This document shows, in pieces, positions 45,048 through 53,808 of a DNA stretch of 64,000 nucleotides. Position 1 is the stretch's first letter. The number at the start of each line of letters is the position of its first letter. Source of the stretch: Larkinella arboricola (lineage in GTDB: Bacteria > Bacteroidota > Bacteroidia > Cytophagales > Spirosomataceae). The stretch is taken from assembly GCF_003259745.1 (NCBI RefSeq), contig NZ_QLMC01000005.1:372001-436000 (forward strand), written 5' to 3'. The notes under the pieces are model-generated. The model had not been told where the DNA came from, did not search any database, and saw nothing but the letters and a program-made list of their open reading frames with translations. Made by a program: the position numbers and the translations under genes.

Positions 45048-46679
45048 TTACGGCTTGCAATACGGTTTGCTCTCTTCGGCAGTTAATTTAATGGGCCAGT
45101 TGGTGCTGGTCACTTTGTAATTATTATACTCCAGGTCCAGGTGGTCGGGAGCAGAACCGGCCCGCAAATCGTAGGCTTTGTTCAGTTCCACCAATACTTT
45201 CGTGCTGAGTGTTGGCCACCGCAGCGTCGGAAGGTCTTTCCAGTCGTCCTGACTTCCGGAGGCCCGGTATTGGGCGTACAGCACCTTAAAGGGCAGTTTA
45301 TCCGGATCAACACTCTGGTTTCCACAATTGAAGACCAGCGAAATGGTTACTTCCTTACGGTTATCGGGCGCCGGTTTGGGGAGCGGAGTAAAAGGAACCG
45401 CTTTTACGTCAAAAAGCACTTCCGTGTTTGAACACGCGTCGATTTCGGGGGAGACATACATCTTGCTTTCCTTGTCGTACAACCGGAGCCGTACCTTCAT
45501 ATCTTTCTTTAAATTAGTGACCCGAACGGACGTTCCATCGTTGATGGACCGCCAGAAACTCACGTCACCGCCCGCGCGCTGCACCACATTGCCCGTCTGA
45601 TCAATCACTTCAAACCGGTATTCCGGGCTACGGCCCGAATATTCGCCGGTATATTTACTGCTGAATTTAAACGTAGGACCTTCTTCACAGACTTCTTCCG
45701 TAAAAGCCGCTACCCAGAGCGAAAGGTGACTGATCGAGGCTACGTATTCCAGACTGCCGCTGGCACTGCGCTGAACCTTGCCGGGTTGTTCCTGCGTCCA
45801 GCGGTTGGTTACTTCGTCGAAGCTGAACAACGGAATCGCGTCGCCCACCTGAATGGCTTTTCCCGTTCTGGGGTTCTTCATCTGCGTATTGAGGGCAAAC
45901 GCAATCTGGATCGGTTTGGAAAACGTTTTGGCCAACTGGTACGCATCGTTGTAAACCGTGATGTAGACCCCACCGGCAACCGCCAGAATCTGCTGATTGC
46001 CGACATACGCCCCGGCGGGCGTCGATGCGTTGATAATTCCTTTTCCGGGCATATCGGCGGCTGCTTTGGCCGTCGTGCTGTTGTTGATCGGGTCCGCCGT
46101 GATGGTCAGCGAGCCACCTACCGGATTCCCGGCTATATCTCTGATTTCGCTACCCTGCGGCACCGAAATCGTGGCCTGGCTGACGTTGGCCTGGGTTTTG
46201 GTCTGAACGGTTGCCGTTGTTTGCACCGTACCGTTGTCGTTTCCTTTAAACGATTGTTGAGCCGGTAGGTTATTTCCCTGTTTGCTGAGCAGGGGGATGG
46301 TCAGGTTGCGCTGCTTTGTATTTTCGAGTTGAACCGGCTGGATGTTGTCAACCAGTTTGTCGGACAGCGCCACCACATTGAAGCGAACCGGAGCAGAAGC
46401 CGACGGCGTAGTGGAAGGAGCCAGGCAAAGAAATAACTTGCCGTCCGACGTCAGTTTGAACTTCCGAGTGTTGAGCGTCGTAACCACTTTTTCGGCGTCC
46501 GGACCGGCAATTTTTATCGTTAACTGGTCCGGCGTCAGTCCGGCCGGGATGTTGTATTTAACCTGCACAGCAACCGCCAGCGGATCTTTAAATTTCAGTT
46601 CGACATTTTCGACGGGGTTGCGGCAGGCGTCCAGGAAGGCAGCAACCAGCACAAAAACAATGGATAAAAAGCGTTTCAT
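45048..46679 (-). CDS. Large lipoprotein of unknown function
   Basis: I do not recognise a named family. The 543-residue product has a lipoprotein signal with the lipobox LDAC and then many beta-strand-rich segments. A segment in the middle, about residues 180-340, recalls the ZU5-like or Ig-like parts of surface lipoproteins (ISVPQGSEIRDIAGNPVGG, VYITVYNDAYQLAKTFSKPIQIAF, TNRWTQEQPG, ISHLSLWVAAF). The C-terminal part has two Cys residues and may be disulfide-bonded. It lies 57 bases after an outer-membrane protein gene on the same strand; the two probably act together at the cell surface. Confidence 0.75.
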   Translation of the reverse strand: MKRFLSIVFVLVAAFLDACRNPVENVELKFKDPLAVAVQVKYNIPAGLTPDQLTIKIAGPDAEKVVTTLNTRKFKLTSDGKLFLCLAPSTTPSASAPVRFNVVALSDKLVDNIQPVQLENTKQRNLTIPLLSKQGNNLPAQQSFKGNDNGTVQTTATVQTKTQANVSQATISVPQGSEIRDIAGNPVGGSLTITADPINNSTTAKAAADMPGKGIINASTPAGAYVGNQQILAVAGGVYITVYNDAYQLAKTFSKPIQIAFALNTQMKNPRTGKAIQVGDAIPLFSFDEVTNRWTQEQPGKVQRSASGSLEYVASISHLSLWVAAFTEEVCEEGPTFKFSSKYTGEYSGRSPEYRFEVIDQTGNVVQRAGGDVSFWRSINDGTSVRVTNLKKDMKVRLRLYDKESKMYVSPEIDACSNTEVLFDVKAVPFTPLPKPAPDNRKEVTISLVFNCGNQSVDPDKLPFKVLYAQYRASGSQDDWKDLPTLRWPTLSTKVLVELNKAYDLRAGSAPDHLDLEYNNYKVTSTNWPIKLTAEESKPYCKP

Positions 46680-46736
46680 AAAGACTAATTCAGGTGTTAC
46701 TAGATGCACCGGCGGATGGAAAAGCCGGTTGGTGAT

Positions 46737-47444
46737 TTACTTACCACGGAAAAGACCGTAGGTGACTAAAAATTGAAGAGAAGGAAGAAAACGGTAGTTT
46801 CTGAGATTATTCTGGATTACCGGGATTTGTTCGTCGATGGTTGTCGTTTCCAGGAAACCCGTGTAGTGCAGATCGACCGTCGGAGAGCCCAGGTAATAAC
46901 AGCCCAGTTCCACGGCAAACCCCAGCCGACGGACGGGCGTAGAACGGCCATAACCCAGCCCGGCATAGCCTAACACATTGCGCCAGCGCACGTTGGCGTG
47001 AATGACGCCGACATTTTCTTCCGAAATCTGCAACCCGCCAAACTTCACATCTCCCTCAGCGATGAGGTTGGCTTTTAAATCGGGACGCCAGGTGTAACCG
47101 GCCCCGCCGGTCAGAAAAAACGGGTTGGTTTTAAACGGATGCCATTTCACGGAGGCCAGGGCAATGCCCATGACCAGATCGGGCGTAATATGCAGCTTAC
47201 CTTCCCCGGCTTTTACCTGGAAAGGCTGATTGTAAGCAAAGTAGCTGACGCCAACCCGACCAACCAGCCGCGAATCCGGCGTTAATACGCGGGCCAACTG
47301 AATACCGGCACCCGTTGTACCAAGCTGTAAGCCAACCGAATAGGGGGCAGAAGGGGCGCTACGTTTCAAATCCGACTGGGCCGAAACCCGCAAGGATATG
47401 AAACCAAGAAGGGTGAAAAAGAGGAAAGTAAATTGTTTGTTCAT
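46737..47444 (-). CDS. Predicted outer-membrane beta-barrel protein
   Basis: The 235-residue protein has a signal peptide ending RVSAQ and alternating beta-strands with aromatic girdles (YSVGLQLGTTGAGIQLA, LVGRVGVSYFAYN, FFLTGGAGYTW, LGYAGLGYG, FLVTYGLF). No named family is evident. It is upstream of the large lipoprotein gene and divergent from the ALDH gene. A role as an anchor or export partner for the lipoprotein is only a guess. Confidence 0.78.
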   Translation of the reverse strand: MNKQFTFLFFTLLGFISLRVSAQSDLKRSAPSAPYSVGLQLGTTGAGIQLARVLTPDSRLVGRVGVSYFAYNQPFQVKAGEGKLHITPDLVMGIALASVKWHPFKTNPFFLTGGAGYTWRPDLKANLIAEGDVKFGGLQISEENVGVIHANVRWRNVLGYAGLGYGRSTPVRRLGFAVELGCYYLGSPTVDLHYTGFLETTTIDEQIPVIQNNLRNYRFLPSLQFLVTYGLFRGK

Positions 47445-47575
47445 AATGTATATTTCGCTAATTAACAGGTTGGCAGGTAGGTACTAGTTAATTATCGGAC
47501 GATAGCAGTAACAAACAAAAATGGTACCAGTAATTTACATAAAATAGTTTATCATGGTGTCGGGAATATTTGTAA

Positions 47576-47583
47576 TAATTTTG
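47576..47583 (+). promoter_or_regulatory. -7 box of the ALDH gene
   Basis: TAATTTTG matches TAnnTTTG, 61 bases before the ATG. Confidence 0.55.
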
Positions 47584-47644
47584 CGGCCAAATCAATCTGA
47601 AATCGTTTCTAACGCATTTCAATCGATCAAATAAAAGTAACAGT

Positions 47645-49186
47645 ATGCAACAATTCCTTCAAAAACTGAAAACTCAGCCGGTGATGTCGGGCACCAGTAC
47701 GGGGCAGGCATTCTGGCACGCTACGGCGGCTGATGAAACAGATTCGCTGCTCGATTCGTATTCGCCTGTGGATGGTCAATTGATGGCCCGTGTGCATCCG
47801 ACGGTTCGCGAAGATTATGACAAAGTGGTTGAAACGGCCCGGGCGGCTTTTCTGAAATGGCGGGCAGTTCCGGCTCCCCGTCGGGGCGAAATTGTCCGGC
47901 AGATGGGGGAGCAGTTCCGCCAGTATAAAAAAGAGCTGGGTACCCTGGTCAGCTACGAAATGGGCAAGTCGTTGCAGGAGGGCATGGGCGAGGTGCAGGA
48001 AATGATTGACATCTGTGACTTTGCCGTTGGGCAGTCGCGCCAGCTTTACGGCTTCACCATGCATAGCGAGCGGCCCGATCACCGGATGTACGAGCAGTGG
48101 CATCCGCTGGGGGTAGTCGGTATTATTACGGCCTTCAATTTTCCGGTGGCGGTCTGGTCATGGAACGCCATGCTGGCCTGGGTATGCGGCAACGTCTGCA
48201 TCTGGAAACCGTCGGAAAAAACGCCCCTGACGGCGCTGGCCTGTCAGCAAATTATTAAAGAAGTGCTCGAACAAAACGACGTGCCGGAGGGCGTTTCGTG
48301 CCTGATTACGGGTGGCCGTGAAGCCGGTACGTGGCTGGCCGAAGACCCGCGCATTGCTCTGGTGTCGGCCACGGGCTCAACCCGGATGGGCAAAGCCGTT
48401 GCGCAAACCGTATCGGCCCGGCTCGGACGGTATTTGCTCGAACTCGGCGGCAACAACGCCATCATTGTGACGCCACACGCTGATCTGAACATCGCCGTTC
48501 CGGCCATTGTTTTTGGAGCCGTTGGCACCGCCGGGCAGCGTTGTACCTCCACGCGTCGGCTGATTATTCAGGAGTCCATTTACGAAGATGTGAAAAACCG
48601 GCTGGTGAAAGCCTACGGTCAGCTTCGCATCGGCAATCCGCTGGACGAAAAGAACCATGTTGGGCCGCTGATCGATCAGGCGGCTGTGGCGGCTTATCAA
48701 ACGGCGTTGTTTCACGTTAAGGAGCAGGGCGGCCGGTTGCTCCTGGATGGGGAAGTGCTCGAAGGACCCGGTTTTGAATCGGGCTGCTACGTTCGGCCCG
48801 CCATTGCCGAGATGCCCGCCCAAAGCGCCATTGTGCAGCACGAAACGTTTGCGCCGATTCTGTATTTGCTAAAATACCGTACGCTAGAGGAAGCCATCGA
48901 ACTGCAAAACGGCGTACCGCAGGGGCTGTCGTCGGCTATTTTTACGCTAAATCTGCGCGAAGCCGAACAATTTCTATCTACCGGCGGATCGGACTGCGGC
49001 ATTGCTAACGTCAACATCGGTACATCGGGCGCCGAAATCGGCGGGGCATTCGGTGGCGAAAAAGAAACGGGCGGAGGCCGCGAATCCGGCTCCGATGCCT
49101 GGAAAGCCTACATGCGCCGACAAACCAACACCATCAATTACGGCACCTCACTGCCCCTCGCCCAGGGAATCAAATTTGAATTATGA
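47645..49186 (+). CDS. ALDH7-type aldehyde dehydrogenase, probable L-aminoadipate-semialdehyde dehydrogenase
   Basis: The 513-residue NAD-dependent enzyme has the general-base Glu in LELGGNN (Glu267), the nucleophile Cys in GTAGQRCTSTRR (Cys300) and the NAD-binding GSTRMGK near 245. The motif GGAFGGEKETGGGRESGSDAWKAYMRR at the end (read here as separate parts) is typical of the antiquitin/AASADH (ALDH7A1) branch. That branch oxidises alpha-aminoadipate semialdehyde in lysine catabolism. Its stop codon TGA is also the end of the first unit of a heptad-type hairpin. Confidence 0.92.
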   Translation: MQQFLQKLKTQPVMSGTSTGQAFWHATAADETDSLLDSYSPVDGQLMARVHPTVREDYDKVVETARAAFLKWRAVPAPRRGEIVRQMGEQFRQYKKELGTLVSYEMGKSLQEGMGEVQEMIDICDFAVGQSRQLYGFTMHSERPDHRMYEQWHPLGVVGIITAFNFPVAVWSWNAMLAWVCGNVCIWKPSEKTPLTALACQQIIKEVLEQNDVPEGVSCLITGGREAGTWLAEDPRIALVSATGSTRMGKAVAQTVSARLGRYLLELGGNNAIIVTPHADLNIAVPAIVFGAVGTAGQRCTSTRRLIIQESIYEDVKNRLVKAYGQLRIGNPLDEKNHVGPLIDQAAVAAYQTALFHVKEQGGRLLLDGEVLEGPGFESGCYVRPAIAEMPAQSAIVQHETFAPILYLLKYRTLEEAIELQNGVPQGLSSAIFTLNLREAEQFLSTGGSDCGIANVNIGTSGAEIGGAFGGEKETGGGRESGSDAWKAYMRRQTNTINYGTSLPLAQGIKFEL

Positions 49187-49273
49187 ATTAAGAGTGATGA
49201 GTTAAGAGTTGGCTTCGCCACTTTATAGGAAACGGCGAAGCCAACTCTTAACTCATCATTCTTAACTCTTAAC
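49180..49273. repeat. Heptad-type inverted repeat (GTKADGA units) between convergent ALDH and epimerase genes
   Basis: Left units are ATTATGA (containing the ALDH stop TGA), ATTAAGA, GTGATGA and GTTAAGA at 49180-49207. The right arm at 49246-49273 reads, on the minus strand, GTTAAGA, GTTAAGA, ATGATGA and GTTAAGA, the first containing the epimerase stop TAA. The inner 24 bases, including GTTGGCTTCGCC, pair perfectly around a 14-base loop. The element spans exactly from one stop codon to the other. Confidence 0.9.
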
Positions 49274-50234
49274 TGACTGAAACCCGGATGGTTCCTCGGG
49301 TTGTTTCGTTGGGCGCCAGCTTAATCAGCCCCTGTTCGTTGTTGAAGGCGTTGACATTGCTGATTAACGGTTCGATGGCAATCTTGTCGCGGGCAACGGC
49401 GGTGAAAACCACCAGGTAATTAAACTTCTGCGGCCCGGTTTCCTGCCAGATGTTCAGAGCCAGGTTTTGCCGGGCCGACCGCAATACCGTCGTGGCTCCT
49501 TCACCGGTCTGATCCTCAACGACAAATGCCGCGTCCAGCACCCGGTCGCGCAGGGCTACTTCTCCTTTTTCAATAAGCAGCTCGTCACCCGTAGGCAGCA
49601 GATTATCGTCGAGCCGTATCTGCCGGACGCCGGGTAACTCAATCGTCAGTTCATCGATCGGTTCTTCGTTCAGCGTAAAATACGGGTGCCACCCAAAACT
49701 GACCGGCGCCGACCGATGACCGGTATTTTTTACCTCGTACGTTACTGATAAGCCCGTTACCGATAACGTATACGTAATCCGGAAGTCGAACTGAAACGGG
49801 TAACCGGGGTAGGAACCGTCGTGGATGTACCCCAGCGTAAGGGATGCTTCTGTGTCGCTGATTTGCTGACCGACCAGTTCAAACGGTTTACCGGCCACAA
49901 AACCGTGGATGGCGTGGTCCTGCTTGGCCTCATTCATCGGCAGGGTAAATGTCTCACCTTCAAAGGAATAAATGCCGTGTCGAATCCGGCTCGGAAACGG
50001 AAACAGCAGGGCATTTGAATAGCCTTCGTCGGCCATCAGTGCCTGTTGTGATTGCGGACCTTTGATTAAGGACACCCGTTTCGGTTCGTGCTCAGAGCCC
50101 GGATGGCGCAAAACCAACTGCCGGACCACGGCTCCGTAGGCGGGTAAAATACTGACAAACTCTTCGGTTTCCGGATTTTGTATAAAGTATTCGGTGAGTT
50201 CACCAAAGGGCTGATGGAGGATTTCAAAAGGCAT
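49269..50234 (-). CDS. Aldose 1-epimerase family protein
   Basis: The 321-residue protein is a galactose mutarotase-fold enzyme. It shows AIHGF with the first catalytic His, FGWHPYF with the second His and the catalytic Glu in DKIAIEPLI. It should interconvert alpha and beta anomers of a hexose or hexose phosphate; the substrate is not certain. ATG 50234 gives a normal start. It is convergent with the ALDH gene, and its stop lies inside the hairpin that separates them. Confidence 0.88.
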   Translation of the reverse strand: MPFEILHQPFGELTEYFIQNPETEEFVSILPAYGAVVRQLVLRHPGSEHEPKRVSLIKGPQSQQALMADEGYSNALLFPFPSRIRHGIYSFEGETFTLPMNEAKQDHAIHGFVAGKPFELVGQQISDTEASLTLGYIHDGSYPGYPFQFDFRITYTLSVTGLSVTYEVKNTGHRSAPVSFGWHPYFTLNEEPIDELTIELPGVRQIRLDDNLLPTGDELLIEKGEVALRDRVLDAAFVVEDQTGEGATTVLRSARQNLALNIWQETGPQKFNYLVVFTAVARDKIAIEPLISNVNAFNNEQGLIKLAPNETTRGTIRVSVS

Positions 50235-50505
50235 TGTTCAATTATTTAGGGTGTTAAAAGGGGCGTGTTTGCACTAAAAAGACAACATCCTGAGTCTGGT
50301 AACTGTTTGACACAGCGCTGGAAAGTAAGAATACTTTGGCAAAAAGTAACGGCGGGGCGGTCGATCCACTGAGAAAAAGTAAACAGAATTTAAGAGGACT
50401 GATGCGGGTTTTCTGCGCAATTAGCACATTATTTGTTGTAACTATAAGTCACCAGACGGTGGCTAAATAATTGTTTCATACTGCGTAATGCGTTATTTGT
50501 AAGAC

Positions 50506-51612
50506 ATGAATAAAGCTCTATTGTATACTTTTTTTTTATTGACAATAAACCTTACTGGCCCGGCGCTTGGACAGGAGACAAATGATACCCTGGCTCCTCA
50601 GCGGCAAGTTGGCTTTGCCTGGCAGCAGGGAATTTCGAAGTCAAATCAGGTGGTTCCGGCTTCCCGGCAAACTCCCATCGGCCTGGAACTGACGTATAGC
50701 CAGATGAGTCTGCGTCGGCGGGCGTGGGAAAACTGCCGGTGTTTTGCGCAGGTGGGGGGCTATGTCAATTACATTACCTTCCGCAATCCGGTTCCGCTGG
50801 GGCGCACGGCGGGTGCGGGCCTGTTTTTTGAACCGTTGATCAACTACTCCCGGCGACTTTATTATTCGGTTCGCGTACTGGCCGGGCTTACCTATCTGAC
50901 CCGTGTTTACGATCCCGTCCGCAATCCGACCAACGACCATTTCAGTATGCCCGTCAGCGCCCTGATTGGCACCGGTTTTACGGCGCATTACCGGCTTACC
51001 AACCAATGGAATCTGACGCTCGGCGCTATTTACAACCACATTTCAAACGCCGGAACGCGATTGCCCAACCAGGGGATGAATATTCCGACCGTAGCCTTTG
51101 GCGCACAGTACCGGGTGCAACCGGTAGTTTTTCCAGATACGCGAGAGTGGGGCCGGGCACCGTTGGGCCGACGCTGGATGAGCCGGGTCCTGCTGATGGG
51201 GTCCATCCGGGTGTTGCCCAAAACCGATAAAAAGCCCGAAATGGCGTTGCCGGTATTTGGAATCAATGTGGTGGGGGGCTATCGCGTTACCCGAAACCAT
51301 GCTTTTTCGGCAGGATTTGAATTGGTTGACGACCGTTATTTCAAGGAGCAGGTTATCACCTGGACGAGGGGCCGCGTCACGGATGCGCGCCAGGGCACCG
51401 TGCTGGCCGGGTACGAATACTGGCAGGGTCGTTTCATTTTTACGGCGCATCACGGCTGGAATCTCATTCGTCCCCAGTGGTATAAGCCTGCTACGTACCA
51501 GCGTTATAATCTGCTCTACCAGTTCCCAAGCCGCATTACAGCGGGAATGAGCGTAAAGGCTTACGGCGATAACACCAAAGGCTTCAGTGTGATGGCGGGC
51601 TATACCTTATAA
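50506..51612 (+). CDS. PagL-like lipid A deacylase/acyloxyacyl hydrolase family outer-membrane protein
   Basis: The 368-residue protein has a signal peptide ending near ALGQ and about ten beta-strands. The motif YNHISNAGTRLPNQGMN (His178, Ser180) is the catalytic His-x-Ser-Asn signature of PagL-type lipid A 3-O-deacylases. The third catalytic residue, a Glu in PagL, is not clearly present, as the segment after the motif reads NQGMN. A role in lipid A or other outer-membrane acyl chain trimming is plausible. A long C-terminal extension beyond the PagL barrel is unusual. Confidence 0.75.
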   Translation: MNKALLYTFFLLTINLTGPALGQETNDTLAPQRQVGFAWQQGISKSNQVVPASRQTPIGLELTYSQMSLRRRAWENCRCFAQVGGYVNYITFRNPVPLGRTAGAGLFFEPLINYSRRLYYSVRVLAGLTYLTRVYDPVRNPTNDHFSMPVSALIGTGFTAHYRLTNQWNLTLGAIYNHISNAGTRLPNQGMNIPTVAFGAQYRVQPVVFPDTREWGRAPLGRRWMSRVLLMGSIRVLPKTDKKPEMALPVFGINVVGGYRVTRNHAFSAGFELVDDRYFKEQVITWTRGRVTDARQGTVLAGYEYWQGRFIFTAHHGWNLIRPQWYKPATYQRYNLLYQFPSRITAGMSVKAYGDNTKGFSVMAGYTL

Positions 51613-51741
51613 CCGAAGCAGCCAGAGCGCAAGGTGACGTAAAATCGGGATGGCAATTTGGGAGCAAAATGTAAGGAATCATAGTGACTTCTGAAGCCGG
51701 TCTACGTATAAGTAGGTAACGTCTTTTCCTTATCACCTTAC

Positions 51742-52587
51742 TTGATCATCACCGTGTTTGCATCCAAAGAAGTTCTGTCGCTCGATGAAGTATACAAAGC
51801 GCAAAATGAGCTCAACCGTATCAAACAGTCTTTGCTGCGTGAGGCTTTATTTGGGGAAGGTAAAATGCCGTCTGAAATGGTAGAAAGCCGCGAACGGCTG
51901 CATAATTTTCTCTATTTTCAACTATCGATGTCAGCCCGGCTTATCAGGGTGTATGACTTTGTAGGCCAGCCGTTTTACCGGCCTTCCGCCGAGTTGTCCG
52001 CCGTTGAGATTACTCGGGAAGTAGACCGGCTTCTGTTGTTGCTGGCTCAGCACGGTATCGAAATCACCATTTCAGACCCCCATGCTAATGCCGACGATCG
52101 GAAGTTATATTCGTTTATTACTGAAGTCGTTTTTCCAAAAGAAGTCAGAGACATTCGCCTGCCGGGGATTTGTTACAGCATCGATTACAATTACTACTGC
52201 CCGGACCACACACACGCCTGTATTTTTGTCGTCGATGAATTGATAACGGGTTTATTTGCATCGGATTATAAACATTTCGAAGTGTGTCTGGCCGAGCATT
52301 TTTTCATTAACAACGATCCCCGCGAAGATTTATATACGTATGTGGCAGCAGGTTTTAATGCGTATAAACGGTACCTGAAAGACTACCAACTGGTTGGCTG
52401 GACGGTTGAAAGCGTCGATCTGGACGAAGCGCAACGGAAGGGCGTGGTGCACCTGGAACTGCACTATGGTCTGGAAAGACATTCGGAACCGCTCATCAGC
52501 CAGAAAGGACAGGTTGTGTGTTACGGTCAGGAGAATAACTGGTGGTTTATTCACCGCATCGACTGGCCGGGCTTACTTCTGGAATGA
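51742..52587 (+). CDS. Conserved hypothetical protein, 281 residues
   Basis: I do not recognise a family. The protein is soluble, with a helical N-terminal half (about 1-110) and a mixed C-terminal half with a hydrophobic core (GICYSIDYNYYCPDHTHACIFVVDELITGLF). Two Cys and a His pair at YYCPDHTHAC could bind metal, but this is only a pattern. The start is uncertain: TTG 51742 or GTG 51754 are the possible starts because an in-frame stop lies at 51709. It is convergent with the TIGR02757 gene, 7 bases apart. Confidence 0.7.
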   Translation: MIITVFASKEVLSLDEVYKAQNELNRIKQSLLREALFGEGKMPSEMVESRERLHNFLYFQLSMSARLIRVYDFVGQPFYRPSAELSAVEITREVDRLLLLLAQHGIEITISDPHANADDRKLYSFITEVVFPKEVRDIRLPGICYSIDYNYYCPDHTHACIFVVDELITGLFASDYKHFEVCLAEHFFINNDPREDLYTYVAAGFNAYKRYLKDYQLVGWTVESVDLDEAQRKGVVHLELHYGLERHSEPLISQKGQVVCYGQENNWWFIHRIDWPGLLLE

Positions 52588-52594
52588 GCGGTTT

Positions 52595-53413
52595 TTACAT
52601 TTCCCCCTCAACGCCCAACCCGAATAAGGCGAAATCATATTTCACCGGGTCGGTCGGGTCAAACTGTTTTAGGGTTTTGGTTAACTCCAGAGCGGCTTTC
52701 CAGTCGGTTTGCGGACGGTTTAGCAGCCCCAGCTTACGGGCTACGCGTCCGACATGGACATCAATGGGTATCACCAGTTGAGCCGGTGTGATGCGGTTCC
52801 AAAGGCCGAAATCAACACCCCGGTCGTCGTGCCGAACCATCCAGCGCAGAAACATATTCAACCGTTTGCAGGACGAATTGCGATCGGGTGAGGAAACGTG
52901 TTTGCGGGTGCGTTCCGGAAAAAACGGGTCGTCGCAAAACCGGTTGTGAAAAGCCGTCAGAAATGCGCCTTCGGACCCAGGGGCAAACCCGTCCCGTTCC
53001 TGATGACCCAATTCGCACGGACCAGCCTCGGTGGAAAGGTGGAAGGGAACAAAAGCGTCCTCCAGCGTTTCGTGCTGCTGATAATAGGTATGAAAAAAGT
53101 GAAGGAAATAAAGCGTATCCGTGGCGTTGAACGTCCGGTGTTTGAACGCTAAAAACCGTTTGAGGTCGGATTCCTGATGGTTCAGAACAAAATCGTAGGG
53201 TGCCCCATCCATGAGTTCAACCAGTTCGCTGGCCTTTTTCAGAATAACCGGCCGTTGCCCCCAGGCCAGCACAGCCGCCCAAAATCCCATAATCTCGATA
53301 TCCTGCTTTCGGCTAAACCGGTGCGGAATGCTGATCGGGTCTTTTTCAATAAATGAGGGCTGATTATACTGCTCGACCTTCCGGTCTAGTAACTCCTGGA
53401 CTGAATCGTACAT
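52595..53413 (-). CDS. TIGR02757 (DUF2400) family protein
   Basis: The 272-residue protein matches the TIGR02757 family of Bacteroidota, starting MYDSVQELLDRKVEQYN with the core ISIPHRFSRKQDIEIMGFWAAVLAWGQR and a C-terminal PLDVH-like segment PIDVHVGRVARKLGL. The latter resembles a helix-hairpin-helix repair glycosylase end, but the active site of such enzymes is not evident. The function is unknown. ATG 53413 is preferred over 53497 because the first 28 residues of the longer frame are not homologous. Confidence 0.88.
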   Translation of the reverse strand: MYDSVQELLDRKVEQYNQPSFIEKDPISIPHRFSRKQDIEIMGFWAAVLAWGQRPVILKKASELVELMDGAPYDFVLNHQESDLKRFLAFKHRTFNATDTLYFLHFFHTYYQQHETLEDAFVPFHLSTEAGPCELGHQERDGFAPGSEGAFLTAFHNRFCDDPFFPERTRKHVSSPDRNSSCKRLNMFLRWMVRHDDRGVDFGLWNRITPAQLVIPIDVHVGRVARKLGLLNRPQTDWKAALELTKTLKQFDPTDPVKYDFALFGLGVEGEM

Positions 53414-53477
53414 GCGAATGGAAAACCGCGCCGGGATTGGTCGGCGGGTTGAACGAAGAAACGGTTTTGGAGGGAGA

Positions 53478-53699
53478 TCAGCGGCTTTTACCGCCACTCA
53501 ATACCCAGACAATCCCCTGTGAAATCTTGGAAAATACGGAAACAATAACCGAAAAGATGGCGGTAAACGTGGCAATTATAGGGTAAGAAACCGTAAAAAC
53601 CGCACTGAAGACTTTATAACCCGTAGTGGTTTTCATTTTTTCATCCCGTTCCCGGTGCCGACGGGCGATTCGCTCGGCTTTTTGTTCTGGAGTAAGCAT
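53478..53699 (-). CDS. Small single-pass membrane protein
   Basis: The 73-residue product has a basic, Arg-rich N-terminus (MLTPEQKAERIARRHRERDEK) and one long hydrophobic segment at about residues 28-65. The charged N-terminus is on the cytoplasmic side by the positive-inside rule. It could be a small envelope stress protein, but no family is known to me. It sits upstream of TIGR02757 and downstream of the LysM gene, all on the minus strand. Confidence 0.6.
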   Translation of the reverse strand: MLTPEQKAERIARRHRERDEKMKTTTGYKVFSAVFTVSYPIIATFTAIFSVIVSVFSKISQGIVWVLSGGKSR

Positions 53700-53727
53700 A
53701 GTTAACAGTAACGTCGAATAAACTAAT

Positions 53728-53783
53728 TTGGATGGTTAAACGGTTGGAATGCGTAAATTGTTGGATGGCTTAAAACGTTGATG
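53728..53783. repeat. Degenerate octamer-like direct repeats
   Basis: TTGGATGGTTAAACG and TTGGATGGCTTAAAACG recur 33 bases apart, and units alternating TTAAA-like and TTGGA-like cores repeat about every 8 bases. It lies upstream of the small membrane protein gene. No hairpin is apparent. Confidence 0.45.
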
Positions 53784-53808
53784 CTCACTAGCACTTGCGT
53801 AGCCATTT

